Shown here piece after piece: positions 54,122-63,412 of a stretch of DNA of 64,000 nt (position 1 is its first letter; each line of letters starts with the position of its first letter). The notes beneath the pieces were generated by a model. That model did not search any database. It saw nothing but the letters and a program-made list of their open reading frames with translations, and was not told the origin of the DNA. The position numbers were made by a program, and so were the translations under genes. The stretch spans positions 1-64,000 of the forward strand of contig NZ_LZIS01000155.1 of the NCBI RefSeq assembly GCF_001667015.1. Reading direction: 5' to 3'. This DNA is from Mycobacterium sp. E3198. Lineage in GTDB: Bacteria; Actinomycetota; Actinomycetes; Mycobacteriales; Mycobacteriaceae.

Positions 54122-55618
54122 TTGGCACGGACGGCCCCGGCGACGGACGCTGGGTCGGTGACCAACGCTGCGGTGCCCTACATCGACGTGCACGAAACCC
54201 ACACGGGCATGGTTGTGCTGGTGGGCGACCGGGCCTTGAAGGCCAAAAAGCCGGTGCTGACCGACTTTCTCGACTTTCGCACCGCGCAACAACGCGAGCG
54301 CGCGTGCCTGCGCGAGGTGGAGCTGAACAGTCGGCTGTCGCCCGACAGCTACCTGGGCCTCGCGCACCTCAGCGACCCGGCCGGCGGGCCGGCCGAACCG
54401 GTCGTCGTCATGCGTCGCTACCGCGACGAGGATCGGCTGGCGTCCCTCGTGACGAACGGCGCGGGCGAGACCGTCGGGGACTTGCTGGACGCCATCGCCG
54501 CCGTGTTGGCGCGGTTTCACCGGGGCGCCGAGCGCGGCCCGGCGATCGGCGCGGAGGGCGAGGCGGGCGCCGTCGACCGGCGCTGGCGGGACAACCTGGC
54601 CGAACTCGACCGTTGCGCGGGCACGCTGCCGCCCGAGTCCCTGTCGCGGGTTCGGCAGCTCGTCGCCGAATTCATCGCGGGACGCGGGCCCCTGTTCGGG
54701 CGGCGCGTCGCGGAAGGACACATCGTCGACGGTCACGGCGATCTGCTCGCCGACGACATCTTCTGCGTGCGGGGCGAACCCGCGCTGCTGGACTGCCTCG
54801 AGTTCGACGACAAGCTCCGCTACGTCGACTGCGTCGACGACGCGGCCTTCCTCGCGATGGATCTGGAGTTCTTGGGCCGCAAGGACCTTGGCGAGCATTT
54901 CCTCGAGCGGTATGCGGCGCATTCGGAGCGTGCGGTGCCGCCGGCGCTGGCGCACTTCTACATCGCCTACCGCGCCGGCGTCCGGGCGAAGGTCGACTGC
55001 GTGCGGCTGTCCCAGGGCAAGCCGCAGGCCGCCGGGGACGCCGCGAGGCACCTGGCCATCGCCGTCGAGCACCTGGAGACTTCTCGCGTGCGCCTGGCAC
55101 TCGTCGGCGGCAACCCGGGCACCGGCAAGTCCACCGTCGCCCGGGCGCTCGCCGAACAGACTGGCGCGCAGGTCATCTCCACCGACGACGTGCGGCGGGA
55201 ATTGCGGGATGCGGGCACGATCAGGGGGGACGCCGGCGTGCTGAACGAGGGGCTGTACCACCCCGGCAACGTCGGGACCGTCTACGAGGCCGCGCTGGGG
55301 CAGGCGCGCACGCGGCTGGGCGAAGGGCAATCGGTGATCCTCGACGGCACCTGGCGGGATCCGCGGCTGCGCGCCCTCGCCCGCCGCGTCGCCGCGGAAA
55401 CGCACTCGGCGACGGTGGAACTGCGGTGCGTGGCGGGGATCGACACGGCGGCCGGCCGGATCACCACCAGGGCACCGGGCACCTCCGAGGTGACCCCGGA
55501 GATCGCCGCCGCGATGGCCGCCAAGCAAGCCGACTGGGACACCGCGCACCGGATCGACACCTCGGGGCGCCCCGAGGACTCGGCACGCCAGGCCCTGGCC
55601 ATCTGGCGCTCCCCCTAG
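54122..55618 (+). CDS. Rv2004c-type kinase/ATPase
   Basis: 498 residues, the same as Rv2004c, from a TTG at 54122. The N-terminal two thirds form an aminoglycoside-phosphotransferase-like domain (ALKAKKPVLTDFLDF, EGHIVDGHGDLLADDIF with the catalytic Asp/His region). The C-terminal third is a P-loop NTPase (LALVGGNPGTGKSTVARALA, VILDGTWRDPRLR). It may phosphorylate a small molecule or protein; substrate unknown. It follows the USP gene by 3 bp, so both are under the upstream DosR box. Confidence 0.93.
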   Translation: MARTAPATDAGSVTNAAVPYIDVHETHTGMVVLVGDRALKAKKPVLTDFLDFRTAQQRERACLREVELNSRLSPDSYLGLAHLSDPAGGPAEPVVVMRRYRDEDRLASLVTNGAGETVGDLLDAIAAVLARFHRGAERGPAIGAEGEAGAVDRRWRDNLAELDRCAGTLPPESLSRVRQLVAEFIAGRGPLFGRRVAEGHIVDGHGDLLADDIFCVRGEPALLDCLEFDDKLRYVDCVDDAAFLAMDLEFLGRKDLGEHFLERYAAHSERAVPPALAHFYIAYRAGVRAKVDCVRLSQGKPQAAGDAARHLAIAVEHLETSRVRLALVGGNPGTGKSTVARALAEQTGAQVISTDDVRRELRDAGTIRGDAGVLNEGLYHPGNVGTVYEAALGQARTRLGEGQSVILDGTWRDPRLRALARRVAAETHSATVELRCVAGIDTAAGRITTRAPGTSEVTPEIAAAMAAKQADWDTAHRIDTSGRPEDSARQALAIWRSP

Positions 55619-55637
55619 GAGCCGAACGCCCCGGCCG

Positions 55638-55657
55638 TTCGGGACTAACGGCCCTGT
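55638..55657. promoter_or_regulatory. DosR box before the Acg/FabH operon
   Basis: TTCGGGACTAACGGCCCTGT matches the DosR consensus in about 15 of 20 positions; the left half is perfect. It lies 56 bp before the Acg-type start codon and 19 bp after the Rv2004c-type stop. Confidence 0.78.
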
Positions 55658-55713
55658 CAACTCGGCGAACCCAATTCTTAGTGTCGAACCCAAAGCTAAG
55701 TGGGGTGGTTGAC

Positions 55714-56703
55714 ATGCCGGTGCAGGCGCCGGGGTCCGAGGTCATCCGGGACGCGGTCATGCTGGCGAGCCGCGCGCCGTCGCTGCACAACAGCCAGCCC
55801 TGGCGGTGGGTCGTCCACGGCGTGGGCTTGCAGCTGTGGGCCGACCCCCGCCGGTCGATGCCGGCGACCGACCGCGCCGGCCGCGAACTGATCCTGAGTT
55901 GTGGCGCCGTGCTAGACCACCTCAGGGTCGCCATGGCCGCCGCCGGGTGGGACTCCGAAACCACCCGCCTCCCCGATCCGGCCGAGCCGGACCTGCTCGC
56001 CGCCGTCGAATTCCAGCCCAACGACGCCGTGACGGAGGCGCAGCGGCAGCGGGCCGCCGCGATCCGCCGGCGGCGCACCGATCGATTGCCGTTCGCGGCA
56101 CCGTCCGGTTGGGCATCCCTGGAGCCGGCGCTGCGTCGCGCGGTTCTTCCGTACGGCGTGCTGCTGGACGTGGTGGCTGACGACGCGCGGCCGGCCCTGG
56201 CGGAGGCGTCGCGGCTCACCGAGCAGCTGCGCCGCTACGACACGTCCTACCTGTCCGAACTGCGCTGGTGGACATCGCCGTTCGAGTCCGACGCCACCCA
56301 TGTGCCCGACAGCGCGCTGGTGTCCGGCGCGGAGGCCGCGACGGTGGACGTCGCCCGCGCCTTTCCCCCGGCGGGCGAGGACCCGCACCGCTCCAACCTC
56401 GACCACGACCGCTCCACGATCCTGGCGCTTTCCACCCTCGACGGCGACGGCCGGCTCGACGTGCTGCGCTGCGGTGAGGCGCTCTCGGCGGTGTTGCTCG
56501 AGTGCACCATGGTCGGGCTGGCCACCTGCACCCTGACCCACATGACCGAAATGGCCATGAGCCGCGACACCGTCAGGCAGCTCACCGGGACCGCCGGAGC
56601 GCCGCAGCTGCTGATCCGGGTCGGCGCGTCGACGCTGGGCGGCCACCACGTGGAATCCACCGCCCGGCGCCTGGTGACCGAGGTCCTCGAGTTTCGCGCA
56701 TGA
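55714..56703 (+). CDS. Acg-family nitroreductase
   Basis: 329 residues from the ATG at 55714. Family segments: [56 protein letters not shown] and LRWWTSPFESDATHVPDSAL. It is the fourth Acg paralogue in the window and begins a transcript with two FabH-like synthases. DosR control is supported by the box at 55638. As for other Acg proteins, both nitroreductase halves are present but reductase activity is uncertain. Confidence 0.9.
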   Translation: MPVQAPGSEVIRDAVMLASRAPSLHNSQPWRWVVHGVGLQLWADPRRSMPATDRAGRELILSCGAVLDHLRVAMAAAGWDSETTRLPDPAEPDLLAAVEFQPNDAVTEAQRQRAAAIRRRRTDRLPFAAPSGWASLEPALRRAVLPYGVLLDVVADDARPALAEASRLTEQLRRYDTSYLSELRWWTSPFESDATHVPDSALVSGAEAATVDVARAFPPAGEDPHRSNLDHDRSTILALSTLDGDGRLDVLRCGEALSAVLLECTMVGLATCTLTHMTEMAMSRDTVRQLTGTAGAPQLLIRVGASTLGGHHVESTARRLVTEVLEFRA

Positions 56704-56737
56704 CGGGCGGCCCGCAACGAACGAGGAGGTGGTGCGG

Positions 56738-57841
56738 ATGACTCGGCACTGGCTGGTGATGGAGACCGCTGGGGAGGGCGCTCCCGCTCCGTTCGTCGCC
56801 CGGCTGGCTGGCGCCGGCCGGCAGCTGCCCGAGACTCGGCTCACCACAGACGAATTGATGGCGACCACGCGGCACCGCACCCACATCGACCTGGAGCGGT
56901 TGACCGGGATTCGCGAGCGCCGCGTCTCGGTGGGCGACGAGGATTCCTACAGCCTGGCCACCTCCGCCGCGCTGAACTGTCTGGCGACCGCGCAGCAGGA
57001 TCCGGCCGCGCTTGACGTGGTGATCAGCTGCAGCATCACGAAATTCCGCGGCGGGCTCACCCAGTGGCTGGAGCCGACGATGAGCAGCGCCGTGGCCCAC
57101 GCGATCGGGGCGCCACAGGCGATGACCTTCGACGTGTCCAACGCGTGCGCCGGGATGCTCACCGGGGTAACCATTTTGAACAACTGGATCCGGCAGGGCA
57201 TCGTCGAGCGGGGGCTGGTCGTCAGCGGCGAGTACATCTCGCAGCTCAGCCACAACGCGGCCCGCCACATCCGCAACATCATGAGCAAGGAGCTCGCCTG
57301 CCTCACCCTCGGCGACGCCGGCGCGGCGCTGCTGCTCGAGCGGGCACCCGTGGGCTCGGCCGGGATCAGCCTCGCCGGATTCACCACGGTGGCCGACTAC
57401 AGCCGGCTCTGCCTGGCCTACCCGGAGGGCCACGACCCGGGCGCCCGGATGTTCACCAACTCCCGCGCCATCCAGAAGGCCGCGATCGCCAACACGCCGC
57501 TGCTGCTGAGCGAAGTCCTTGATGCCGTGGGCATTTCGGTCCACGACATCGACCATGTGATCACCCACCAGACCTCGGCGCGCGCGATCCGCAAGGGGAT
57601 GGCGCGGATGTCGGAGGCGTTCGGCGACAGCCCCCGCCACGACGCCGTGATCACCGTCGACCGGTACGGCAACACCGCGTCGACGACCCACACGGTGGCC
57701 CTGGTCGAGGAGCTCGAGGCGGGACGCATCGAGCCGGGGGAAACGGTCGCGCTGCTGGCGCTGGCCTCGGGATTGGAGATCGGCGTGGTCTTGCTGACCC
57801 TGGATGAGGATTTGGTGAACCGCTATGGGCACGGTCATTGA
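56738..57841 (+). CDS. 3-oxoacyl-ACP synthase III (FabH)-like
   Basis: 367 residues from the ATG at 56738 (GAGGAGG upstream). A thiolase-fold enzyme with an intact catalytic triad: Cys137 in SNACAGML, His277 in ITHQTSA and Asn312 in YGNTAST. FabH-like enzymes condense an acyl-CoA with malonyl-ACP; many actinobacterial relatives act in specialised lipid or polyketide starter formation. The N-terminal part (RLTTDELMATTRHRTHIDL) departs from housekeeping FabH. It lies 34 bp after the Acg gene and overlaps the next synthase-like gene by 17 bp. Confidence 0.88.
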   Translation: MTRHWLVMETAGEGAPAPFVARLAGAGRQLPETRLTTDELMATTRHRTHIDLERLTGIRERRVSVGDEDSYSLATSAALNCLATAQQDPAALDVVISCSITKFRGGLTQWLEPTMSSAVAHAIGAPQAMTFDVSNACAGMLTGVTILNNWIRQGIVERGLVVSGEYISQLSHNAARHIRNIMSKELACLTLGDAGAALLLERAPVGSAGISLAGFTTVADYSRLCLAYPEGHDPGARMFTNSRAIQKAAIANTPLLLSEVLDAVGISVHDIDHVITHQTSARAIRKGMARMSEAFGDSPRHDAVITVDRYGNTASTTHTVALVEELEAGRIEPGETVALLALASGLEIGVVLLTLDEDLVNRYGHGH

Positions 57842-58712
57842 TCGAGTCGACCTCGCGCACCCGCGGCTGCGGGGCCGGCACAGCGCGCTGCACCTCGCGG
57901 TGAGCGCCGCGAAGGACTGCCTGCATCGGGCCGGATGTGACCCCGGCGACCTGGACCTGGTGGTCAACGCCGGGATCTACCGCGACCGCAACCTGGGGGA
58001 GCCGGCGCTGGCCGCGCTCATCCAGGACGACATCGGTGCCAATCCCGAGGACCCCCACGCCGGCGCGCACGGCACCTTTTCGTTCGACGTCGCCAACGGC
58101 GCGTGCGGGGTCTTGACCGCGCTGCACATCGTCGACGGGTTCTTGCGAACGCACAGCGTGCAGCGCGCGCTGGTGGTGGCCAGCGACGCCGACCCCGGTC
58201 ACGGGATGAGCGAGCACTTTCCGTTTTCGGCCGCCGGGGCGGCGTTGCTGTGCCGCTGGACCGACGACGACCATGGCCTGAGCCGGGTGTTCTGGGTGAA
58301 CACCGACGAACCCGAGGCATTCTCGGCCACAGTCGGATTCGCCGACGCGCGTAACGTGTTGCGGTTCAATGAGTCGGAGGGGATGGACGAGCGATTCGCC
58401 GCGGCGGCCGCGTCGGCGGCGCGGGCCTGCCTGGACGCGCAATCCGTGCGGCCGGCGGACCTCGACCTGGTCGTCGCCGCCCCGGCCCGGCCCGGGTACC
58501 GCGCCGCGCTGAGCGAGGCGCTCGGGGTGCCCATCGACAAGGTCCGCGTCGCGGACGATCAGCGCATGCACACCGCCGCGCTGGCGGCGGCGTTCGAGCC
58601 GGAGGCCGGCAGACTCCCGGCCGGCGCGCGGGTCCTGTTCGTCGCCGCCGGCGCGGGCGTCACCGCCGGGGCGGCGCTGTACCGCCAGCCGCCGCGGGCG
58701 GGCTCCGCCTAG
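57825..58712 (+). CDS. Degenerate FabH-like ketosynthase partner
   Basis: 295 residues of the thiolase fold, shorter than usual. The nucleophile position is kept (Cys94 in VANGACGVLTALH) but the His and Asn regions are lost: the segment where His is expected reads VVAAPARPGYRA and the GN motif is replaced by ADDQRMHTAALAAA. It may be a non-catalytic subunit of a heterodimer with the upstream synthase, as in chain-length-factor pairs, or act as an acyltransferase or hydrolase. The 17-bp overlap with the upstream gene supports a complex. Confidence 0.78.
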   Translation: MGTVIDRVDLAHPRLRGRHSALHLAVSAAKDCLHRAGCDPGDLDLVVNAGIYRDRNLGEPALAALIQDDIGANPEDPHAGAHGTFSFDVANGACGVLTALHIVDGFLRTHSVQRALVVASDADPGHGMSEHFPFSAAGAALLCRWTDDDHGLSRVFWVNTDEPEAFSATVGFADARNVLRFNESEGMDERFAAAAASAARACLDAQSVRPADLDLVVAAPARPGYRAALSEALGVPIDKVRVADDQRMHTAALAAAFEPEAGRLPAGARVLFVAAGAGVTAGAALYRQPPRAGSA

Positions 58713-58731
58713 ACCTTCTAGACGCCGCGAA

Positions 58732-58778
58732 CGTCACGCCAGCGTGACGCCCGAACTCCACGGTCACGCCAGCGTGAC
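58732..58778. repeat. Two copies of an 18-bp palindromic element
   Basis: GTCACGC-CA-GCGTGAC occurs at 58733-58748 (flanked by C and G, extending the arms to 8 bp) and again at 58763-58778, exactly 30 bp apart. The pair fills most of the 89-bp gap between two convergent genes. Possible roles are transcription termination or protein binding; no T tract follows. Confidence 0.75.
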
Positions 58779-58801
58779 GCTCGGCGCACGGACCGCAGCG
58801 C

Positions 58802-61198
58802 TCACTGCAGCGGCACGGCCTGGCGTTCCAGCTCGAGAATCTGGCGGGTGGTCTTCACCACCACGTCGGGGTTCAGGCTGATCGAGTCGATGCCGGCGCG
58901 GACCAAAAACTCGGCCATGTCCGGGTAGTCCGACGGCGCCTGCCCGCACAGTCCCGAGTGAATTCCGTTGCGGCGGCAGCCTTCCACCGCCAGGCGGATC
59001 ATCTCCTTGACGCCGTCGTCGCGTTCGTCGTAGTCGAAGGCCACGATCTCGCTGTCACGGTCGACGCCGAGGGTGAGCTGGGTCAGGTCGTTGGAACCGA
59101 TCGAGAAGCCGTCGAAGCGCTGGGCGAACTGATCTAGCAGGATCACGTTGTTCGGGATCTCGCACATCGCGTACACCTGCAGCCCATCCTGGCCGCGGCG
59201 CAGGCCCAGGTCGGCCATCGTCTGCAGCACCAGGTCGGCCTCGGCCACCCGGCGCACGAACGGCAGCATGATGATGACGTTTGTCAGGCCCATCTCCTCG
59301 CGGACCCGCTTCATCGCGCGGCATTCCAGCGCGAAGCCCTCGGCGTAGGCCGGGTGCGCGTAGCGCGAGGCGCCCCGGAAGCCGATCATCGGGTTGCTTT
59401 CGGTGGGCTCGAAGGCGTTGCCCCCCACCAGGCTTGCGTATTCGTTGGACTTGAAGTCCGACATCCGCACCACCACGGGCTTGGGCCAGAACGCGGCCGC
59501 GATCGTGCCGATTCCCTCGGCGAGGCGCTCCACGAAGAAGGCTCCGCCGTCCGGGTAACCGCGGGTGAGGCGCTCGATCGTCCGCAGCGCCTCGGCGTCG
59601 CCGACCTTTTCGGGGTGCAGCAGGGCCATCGGGTGGACCTTGATGTACTCGCTGACGATGAACTCCATCCGGGCCAGTCCCACGCCGTCGTTCGGCAAAA
59701 ACGACGTCTTGAAGGCGAGGTCCGGGTTGCCGAGGTTCACCATGATCTGGGTCCGCGGCCGCGCCAGGCCGGCCACTTCCGTGCGATCGACGTGGAAGCC
59801 GACCTCGCCGCGGTAGACGCGCCCGGTGTCGCCCTCGACGCAGGACACGGTGACGACCTCGCCGTCGGGGACGCTCGTGGTGGCGTCGCCGGCGCCGACC
59901 ACGGCCGGGATGCCCAGTTCGCGCGCGATGATCGCCGCGTGGCAGGTGCGCCCGCCGCGGTTGGTGACGATCGCGGCGGCGATCTTCATCACCGGCTCCC
60001 AGTCCGGCGTCGTGGTATCCGCGACCAGCACCTGGCCGGGCTGGAAGTCCGACAGGTGCTCGAGGTGATCGATTCGTTTCGCCACGCCCGACGCGACTTT
60101 CTCGCCGACGGACCGGCCTTCGGTGAGGATCTCGCCCCTGCCCTCCAAGACGTAGCTCTCCACCGTCGTCAGGCTGCGCTGGGAAGCCGCCGTTTCGGGG
60201 CGGGCCTGGACGATGTAGAGCCGCCCGTCGAGGCCGTCCTTGGCCCACTCGATGTCCATCGGACGCCCGTAGTGCCGCTCGATGGTGCACGCATACCCGG
60301 CCAGCTCCAGGACGTCGGAGTCGGTGACGCAGAACCGGGCGCGGTCGGCCTTGGGGGTCGGGACGTTGCGCGTCGTCTGCTTGGTGCCGCCCTCGACGAA
60401 GACCATCTTCACGGCCTTGTCGCCGACCAGCCGGCGCAGCACGGCGCGGTGGCCGGCCGCATACGTCGGCTTGTGGACGTAGAACTCGTCGGGGTCGACG
60501 GCGCCCTGCACCACGTTCTCGCCCAGGCCGTAGGCGCCGGTGATGAAAACGACGTCGTTGAAACCGGATTCGGTGTCCAGGGTGAACATCACCCCGGACG
60601 AGGCGAGGTCGGAGCGGACCATCTTCATGATGCCGATCGACAGCGAGACCTTGAAATGGTCGAAGCCCTGGTCGATGCGATAGTGGATGGCCCGGTCGGT
60701 GAACAGGCTGGCGTAACAACGCCGGCACGCGTCCAGCAGGCTCTCGGCGCCGGTGATGTTGAGGAACGTCTCCTGCTGGCCGGCGAAGCTGGCCGTCGGC
60801 AGGTCCTCGGCGGTCGCCGAGCTGCGCACCGCCAGGCTCACGTCCTCGCCGTACTCGGCCTGCAGCATCCGGTAGGCGGCGACGATTTCGGCGGCCAGGT
60901 CGTCGGGAAGCCCCGCGCCGTAGACGATCTCGCGGGCGCGTTTGCCCTTGCGCGCCAGCGCGGCGACGTCGTCCGGGTCGAGGTCGTCGAGCTCGGCGTG
61001 CAGCGCGTCCCAGGCGCCGGCCCGGTCCAAGATGTGCCGGTACGCCTGCGCCGTGGTGGCGAACCCGTGCGGGACGCGGATGCCCTGCCCGGACAGCTTC
61101 TGGTACATCTCGCCGAGCGAGGCGTTCTTGCCGCCGACCACCGGCACGTCGTCGATGCCGATTTCTTCGAAGAACCGAATGTAGGTGAACCCGCTCAT
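58802..61198 (-). CDS. ppsA: Phosphoenolpyruvate synthase
   Basis: 798 residues from the ATG at 61198 (a GTG three codons upstream is possible). Domain order is standard: N-terminal ATP-grasp (VVGGKNASLGEMYQKL, AVRSSATAEDLPTASFAGQQ), the phosphohistidine swivelling domain with His420 in GGRTCHAAIIARELGIPAVVG (cited in part) and the C-terminal PEP-binding TIM barrel (GSNDLTQLTLGVDRDSE, ICGQAPS-like LCGQAPSDYP). It converts pyruvate and ATP to PEP, AMP and phosphate, opening gluconeogenesis from pyruvate or lactate. It is divergent from the triacylglycerol synthase gene and shares its DosR-like box. Confidence 0.95.
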   Translation of the reverse strand: MSGFTYIRFFEEIGIDDVPVVGGKNASLGEMYQKLSGQGIRVPHGFATTAQAYRHILDRAGAWDALHAELDDLDPDDVAALARKGKRAREIVYGAGLPDDLAAEIVAAYRMLQAEYGEDVSLAVRSSATAEDLPTASFAGQQETFLNITGAESLLDACRRCYASLFTDRAIHYRIDQGFDHFKVSLSIGIMKMVRSDLASSGVMFTLDTESGFNDVVFITGAYGLGENVVQGAVDPDEFYVHKPTYAAGHRAVLRRLVGDKAVKMVFVEGGTKQTTRNVPTPKADRARFCVTDSDVLELAGYACTIERHYGRPMDIEWAKDGLDGRLYIVQARPETAASQRSLTTVESYVLEGRGEILTEGRSVGEKVASGVAKRIDHLEHLSDFQPGQVLVADTTTPDWEPVMKIAAAIVTNRGGRTCHAAIIARELGIPAVVGAGDATTSVPDGEVVTVSCVEGDTGRVYRGEVGFHVDRTEVAGLARPRTQIMVNLGNPDLAFKTSFLPNDGVGLARMEFIVSEYIKVHPMALLHPEKVGDAEALRTIERLTRGYPDGGAFFVERLAEGIGTIAAAFWPKPVVVRMSDFKSNEYASLVGGNAFEPTESNPMIGFRGASRYAHPAYAEGFALECRAMKRVREEMGLTNVIIMLPFVRRVAEADLVLQTMADLGLRRGQDGLQVYAMCEIPNNVILLDQFAQRFDGFSIGSNDLTQLTLGVDRDSEIVAFDYDERDDGVKEMIRLAVEGCRRNGIHSGLCGQAPSDYPDMAEFLVRAGIDSISLNPDVVVKTTRQILELERQAVPLQ

Positions 61199-61255
61199 GA
61201 AGCTCACGATATGGCCCGCCGATGCCGCCGCGCTGCCGTCATTAGGCCCCGAAAG

Positions 61256-61275
61256 TTGAGGACTTCTGGCTCTGA
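61256..61275. promoter_or_regulatory. DosR-like box between ppsA and the triacylglycerol synthase gene
   Basis: TTGAGGACTTCTGGCTCTGA fits the DosR consensus in about 13 of 20 positions, with GGACTT intact. It lies 33 bp before the synthase start and 57 bp from the ppsA start. Confidence 0.6.
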
Positions 61276-61308
61276 CCGCGCGGGCGCGCGGGGGCGGAAA
61301 GTAGCGAG

Positions 61309-62712
61309 ATGGAGCAATTAACCGCGCTCGATGCCACCTTCCTCGAAGTCGAGGACTCCGATCCGCACGTGAGCCTTGCGGTCGGCGGCGTGTCGATCAT
61401 GGAGGGGCCCGCTCCCGGCTACGACGAGTTCGTCTCCGCCTTCGCCGACCGCGCGCCGACCATTCCGCGGTGTAGGCAGGTGCTGCGGACCCACCCCCTC
61501 GATCTCGGGGCGCCCGAATGGGTGGACGACCCGCATTTCGACGTCAGCCGCCACGTGCACCGCCTCGCGCTGCCGCATCCGGGGGGCGATGTCGAGCTGT
61601 TCGAGACGATCGCGAACGTCATGGAACGACGGCTCGACCGCGAGCGCCCGCTGTGGGAGTGCTACCTCATCGAGGGCCTCAGCGGCGGCCGGTGGGCCGT
61701 GCTGACCAAGATCCACCACTGCATCGCCGACGGCATCGCGACGACGCAGCTGTTGGCGAGGTTCAGCGACGCCGCGGAGGATCGCGGCGACACCTTTGCC
61801 ACCGACATCCGCGCCGCCAAACAGCCGGACGGTTCCGGACTGAGCATGCCCAGGCTGGGCTTCAACCCGCTGAACTGGGTGAGCGGCATCGGGCGCAGCG
61901 CGCTCGCCGCCGCGTCGGTGGCCGAACACGTCGCGATCGGCGCGGCCGAACTCACGGCAAGCCTGTTCAGCGTCGCGCCGGAATCGTCGTTGAACGGACC
62001 CGTCACCACTATGCGGCGCTTCAGCGCGGCCCGCGTCCGGCTGGCCGACCTGCAGCGGGTCGCCCGGGCGTTCGACGTGACCCTCAACGACGTGGCGCTG
62101 GCGGCCATCACGGACAGTTACCGCAAGATGCTGCTCGAGCGCGGGGAGCGGCCCGGCCGCAACTCGCTGCGCACGCTCGTTCCGGTTTCGGTTCGCCCGA
62201 CGAACCACTTCGGCACGACCGATAACCAGGTCTCGGCGATGCTGCCGCTGCTTCCCGTCGACGAGGCCGACCCGGTGGAGCAGCTGCGCCTGGTGCACGA
62301 GCGGCTCACCCGGGCCAAGGCCAGCGGTCAGCGCGAGGGGGGCAGCGCGCTGGTGTCGGCGGCCAAGAACGTCCCCTTTGCGTTGACCGCGTGGGCGATT
62401 CGCTTGCTGGCGCGGCTGCCCCAGCGGGCGGTGGTGGCGCTGGCGACCAACGTCCCGGGTCCGCGAAAGCAGCAGACGCTGATGGGCCGGCGGGTGCTGG
62501 AGATCCTGCCGGTGCCCCCGATCGCGCTCCAGCTGCGCACCGGCATCGCGATGCTCAGCTACGCCGACTCCTTTATCTTCGGCATCACCGCCGACTACGA
62601 CACCGCGCCCGACGTCGAGGCGCTCGCCGCGGGAATCGAGAACGGCGTCGCTCAGCTGGTGAAGGCCAGCCGCAAACAGGCGAGGGCCGCGCGCCAAGCC
62701 GTCACCCGTTGA
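61309..62712 (+). CDS. Wax ester/diacylglycerol acyltransferase (Tgs1-like)
   Basis: 467 residues. The catalytic HHxxxDG motif is complete at residues 136-142 (KIHHCIADGIAT), and the family block VPGPRKQQTLMGRRVLEILPV with the earlier SLRTLVPVSVRP is present. It esterifies diacylglycerol with acyl-CoA to make triacylglycerol stores. The N-terminus (LTALDATFLEVEDSDPHVSL) and the overall pattern are close to Tgs1 (Rv3130c), the DosR-controlled synthase of M. tuberculosis; about 15 such enzymes exist in the genus, so orthology is likely but not proved. It overlaps the convergent gene tail by 11 bp. Confidence 0.92.
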   Translation: MEQLTALDATFLEVEDSDPHVSLAVGGVSIMEGPAPGYDEFVSAFADRAPTIPRCRQVLRTHPLDLGAPEWVDDPHFDVSRHVHRLALPHPGGDVELFETIANVMERRLDRERPLWECYLIEGLSGGRWAVLTKIHHCIADGIATTQLLARFSDAAEDRGDTFATDIRAAKQPDGSGLSMPRLGFNPLNWVSGIGRSALAAASVAEHVAIGAAELTASLFSVAPESSLNGPVTTMRRFSAARVRLADLQRVARAFDVTLNDVALAAITDSYRKMLLERGERPGRNSLRTLVPVSVRPTNHFGTTDNQVSAMLPLLPVDEADPVEQLRLVHERLTRAKASGQREGGSALVSAAKNVPFALTAWAIRLLARLPQRAVVALATNVPGPRKQQTLMGRRVLEILPVPPIALQLRTGIAMLSYADSFIFGITADYDTAPDVEALAAGIENGVAQLVKASRKQARAARQAVTR

Positions 62713-63394
62713 CCGCTTGGTCGTCGGCGCGGCTGATGCGCCGGTGCGCCGTCAGCAGCACGTGGTCGAACTCCGATTGGGAGTTGAGGGCCAGGCCGGC
62801 CCGGCGGAAGTCTTCGCAAATCCGCTCGGCCAGCAGCCGCAGCTTGACGTTTGCCTCCTGGGACAACCACTTCAGCAGGTTGAACGCGGCGTGGTCGTCG
62901 ATGTTGTAGATCAGCATCAGCATGCCCTTGGCCTGCTCGATGCTGGCGCGGTGCTCGCTGATCTCGGCCAGCCGCGCGGTGACGAGTTCCTCCTGTGCGC
63001 GCTCGGCGTCGGGGGAGACGTCGATGTAGAACCCGTGCGTCCCGACCACCTCGCCGTGCTCGTCGAAGAGTTGGTCGCCGACGACGACGATGTGGCGCAC
63101 GTGCCCAGTGGTGTCGATGATCCGGTAGCGGGTGCTGAACGCCTCGTGGGTGTTGAGGATCTGATCGATCGTCGCCGCGATCTGTCCGCGGTCGTCGGGG
63201 TGCTTGTGCTCGAGCACCAGATCGGTGGTCGGGGTGACGCTGCCCGGTTCGTAGCCGTGGATGCGCTGCACCTCTTCGGACCATTCCCAGCGCTGGTCGG
63301 CGAAGTAGAACCGGAACCATCCCACCCGTTGCGGCAGGCCGCCCGCCAAGGCCTGCTCGACGTGCGGCGTCTGGCCGTTTAAATGCCAGCTCAT
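62702..63394 (-). CDS. PAS-ANTAR RNA-binding regulator
   Basis: 230 residues from the ATG at 63394, chosen because GAGG lies six bases upstream. An N-terminal PAS domain (VGWFRFYFADQRWEWSEEV, YEPGSVTPT, HPDDRGQIAATID, RYRIIDTTGHVRHIVVVG) is followed by a C-terminal ANTAR helical bundle (ARLAEISEHRASIEQAKGML, DDHAAFNLLKWLSQEANVKL). ANTAR proteins bind paired RNA hairpins to prevent transcription termination; the PAS part probably senses a redox or ligand signal. A strong hairpin stands between this gene and hsp18 upstream on the same strand. Confidence 0.9.
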   Translation of the reverse strand: MSWHLNGQTPHVEQALAGGLPQRVGWFRFYFADQRWEWSEEVQRIHGYEPGSVTPTTDLVLEHKHPDDRGQIAATIDQILNTHEAFSTRYRIIDTTGHVRHIVVVGDQLFDEHGEVVGTHGFYIDVSPDAERAQEELVTARLAEISEHRASIEQAKGMLMLIYNIDDHAAFNLLKWLSQEANVKLRLLAERICEDFRRAGLALNSQSEFDHVLLTAHRRISRADDQAVNG

Positions 63395-63412
63395 CTCGGA
63401 CCTCGCCTCCCC

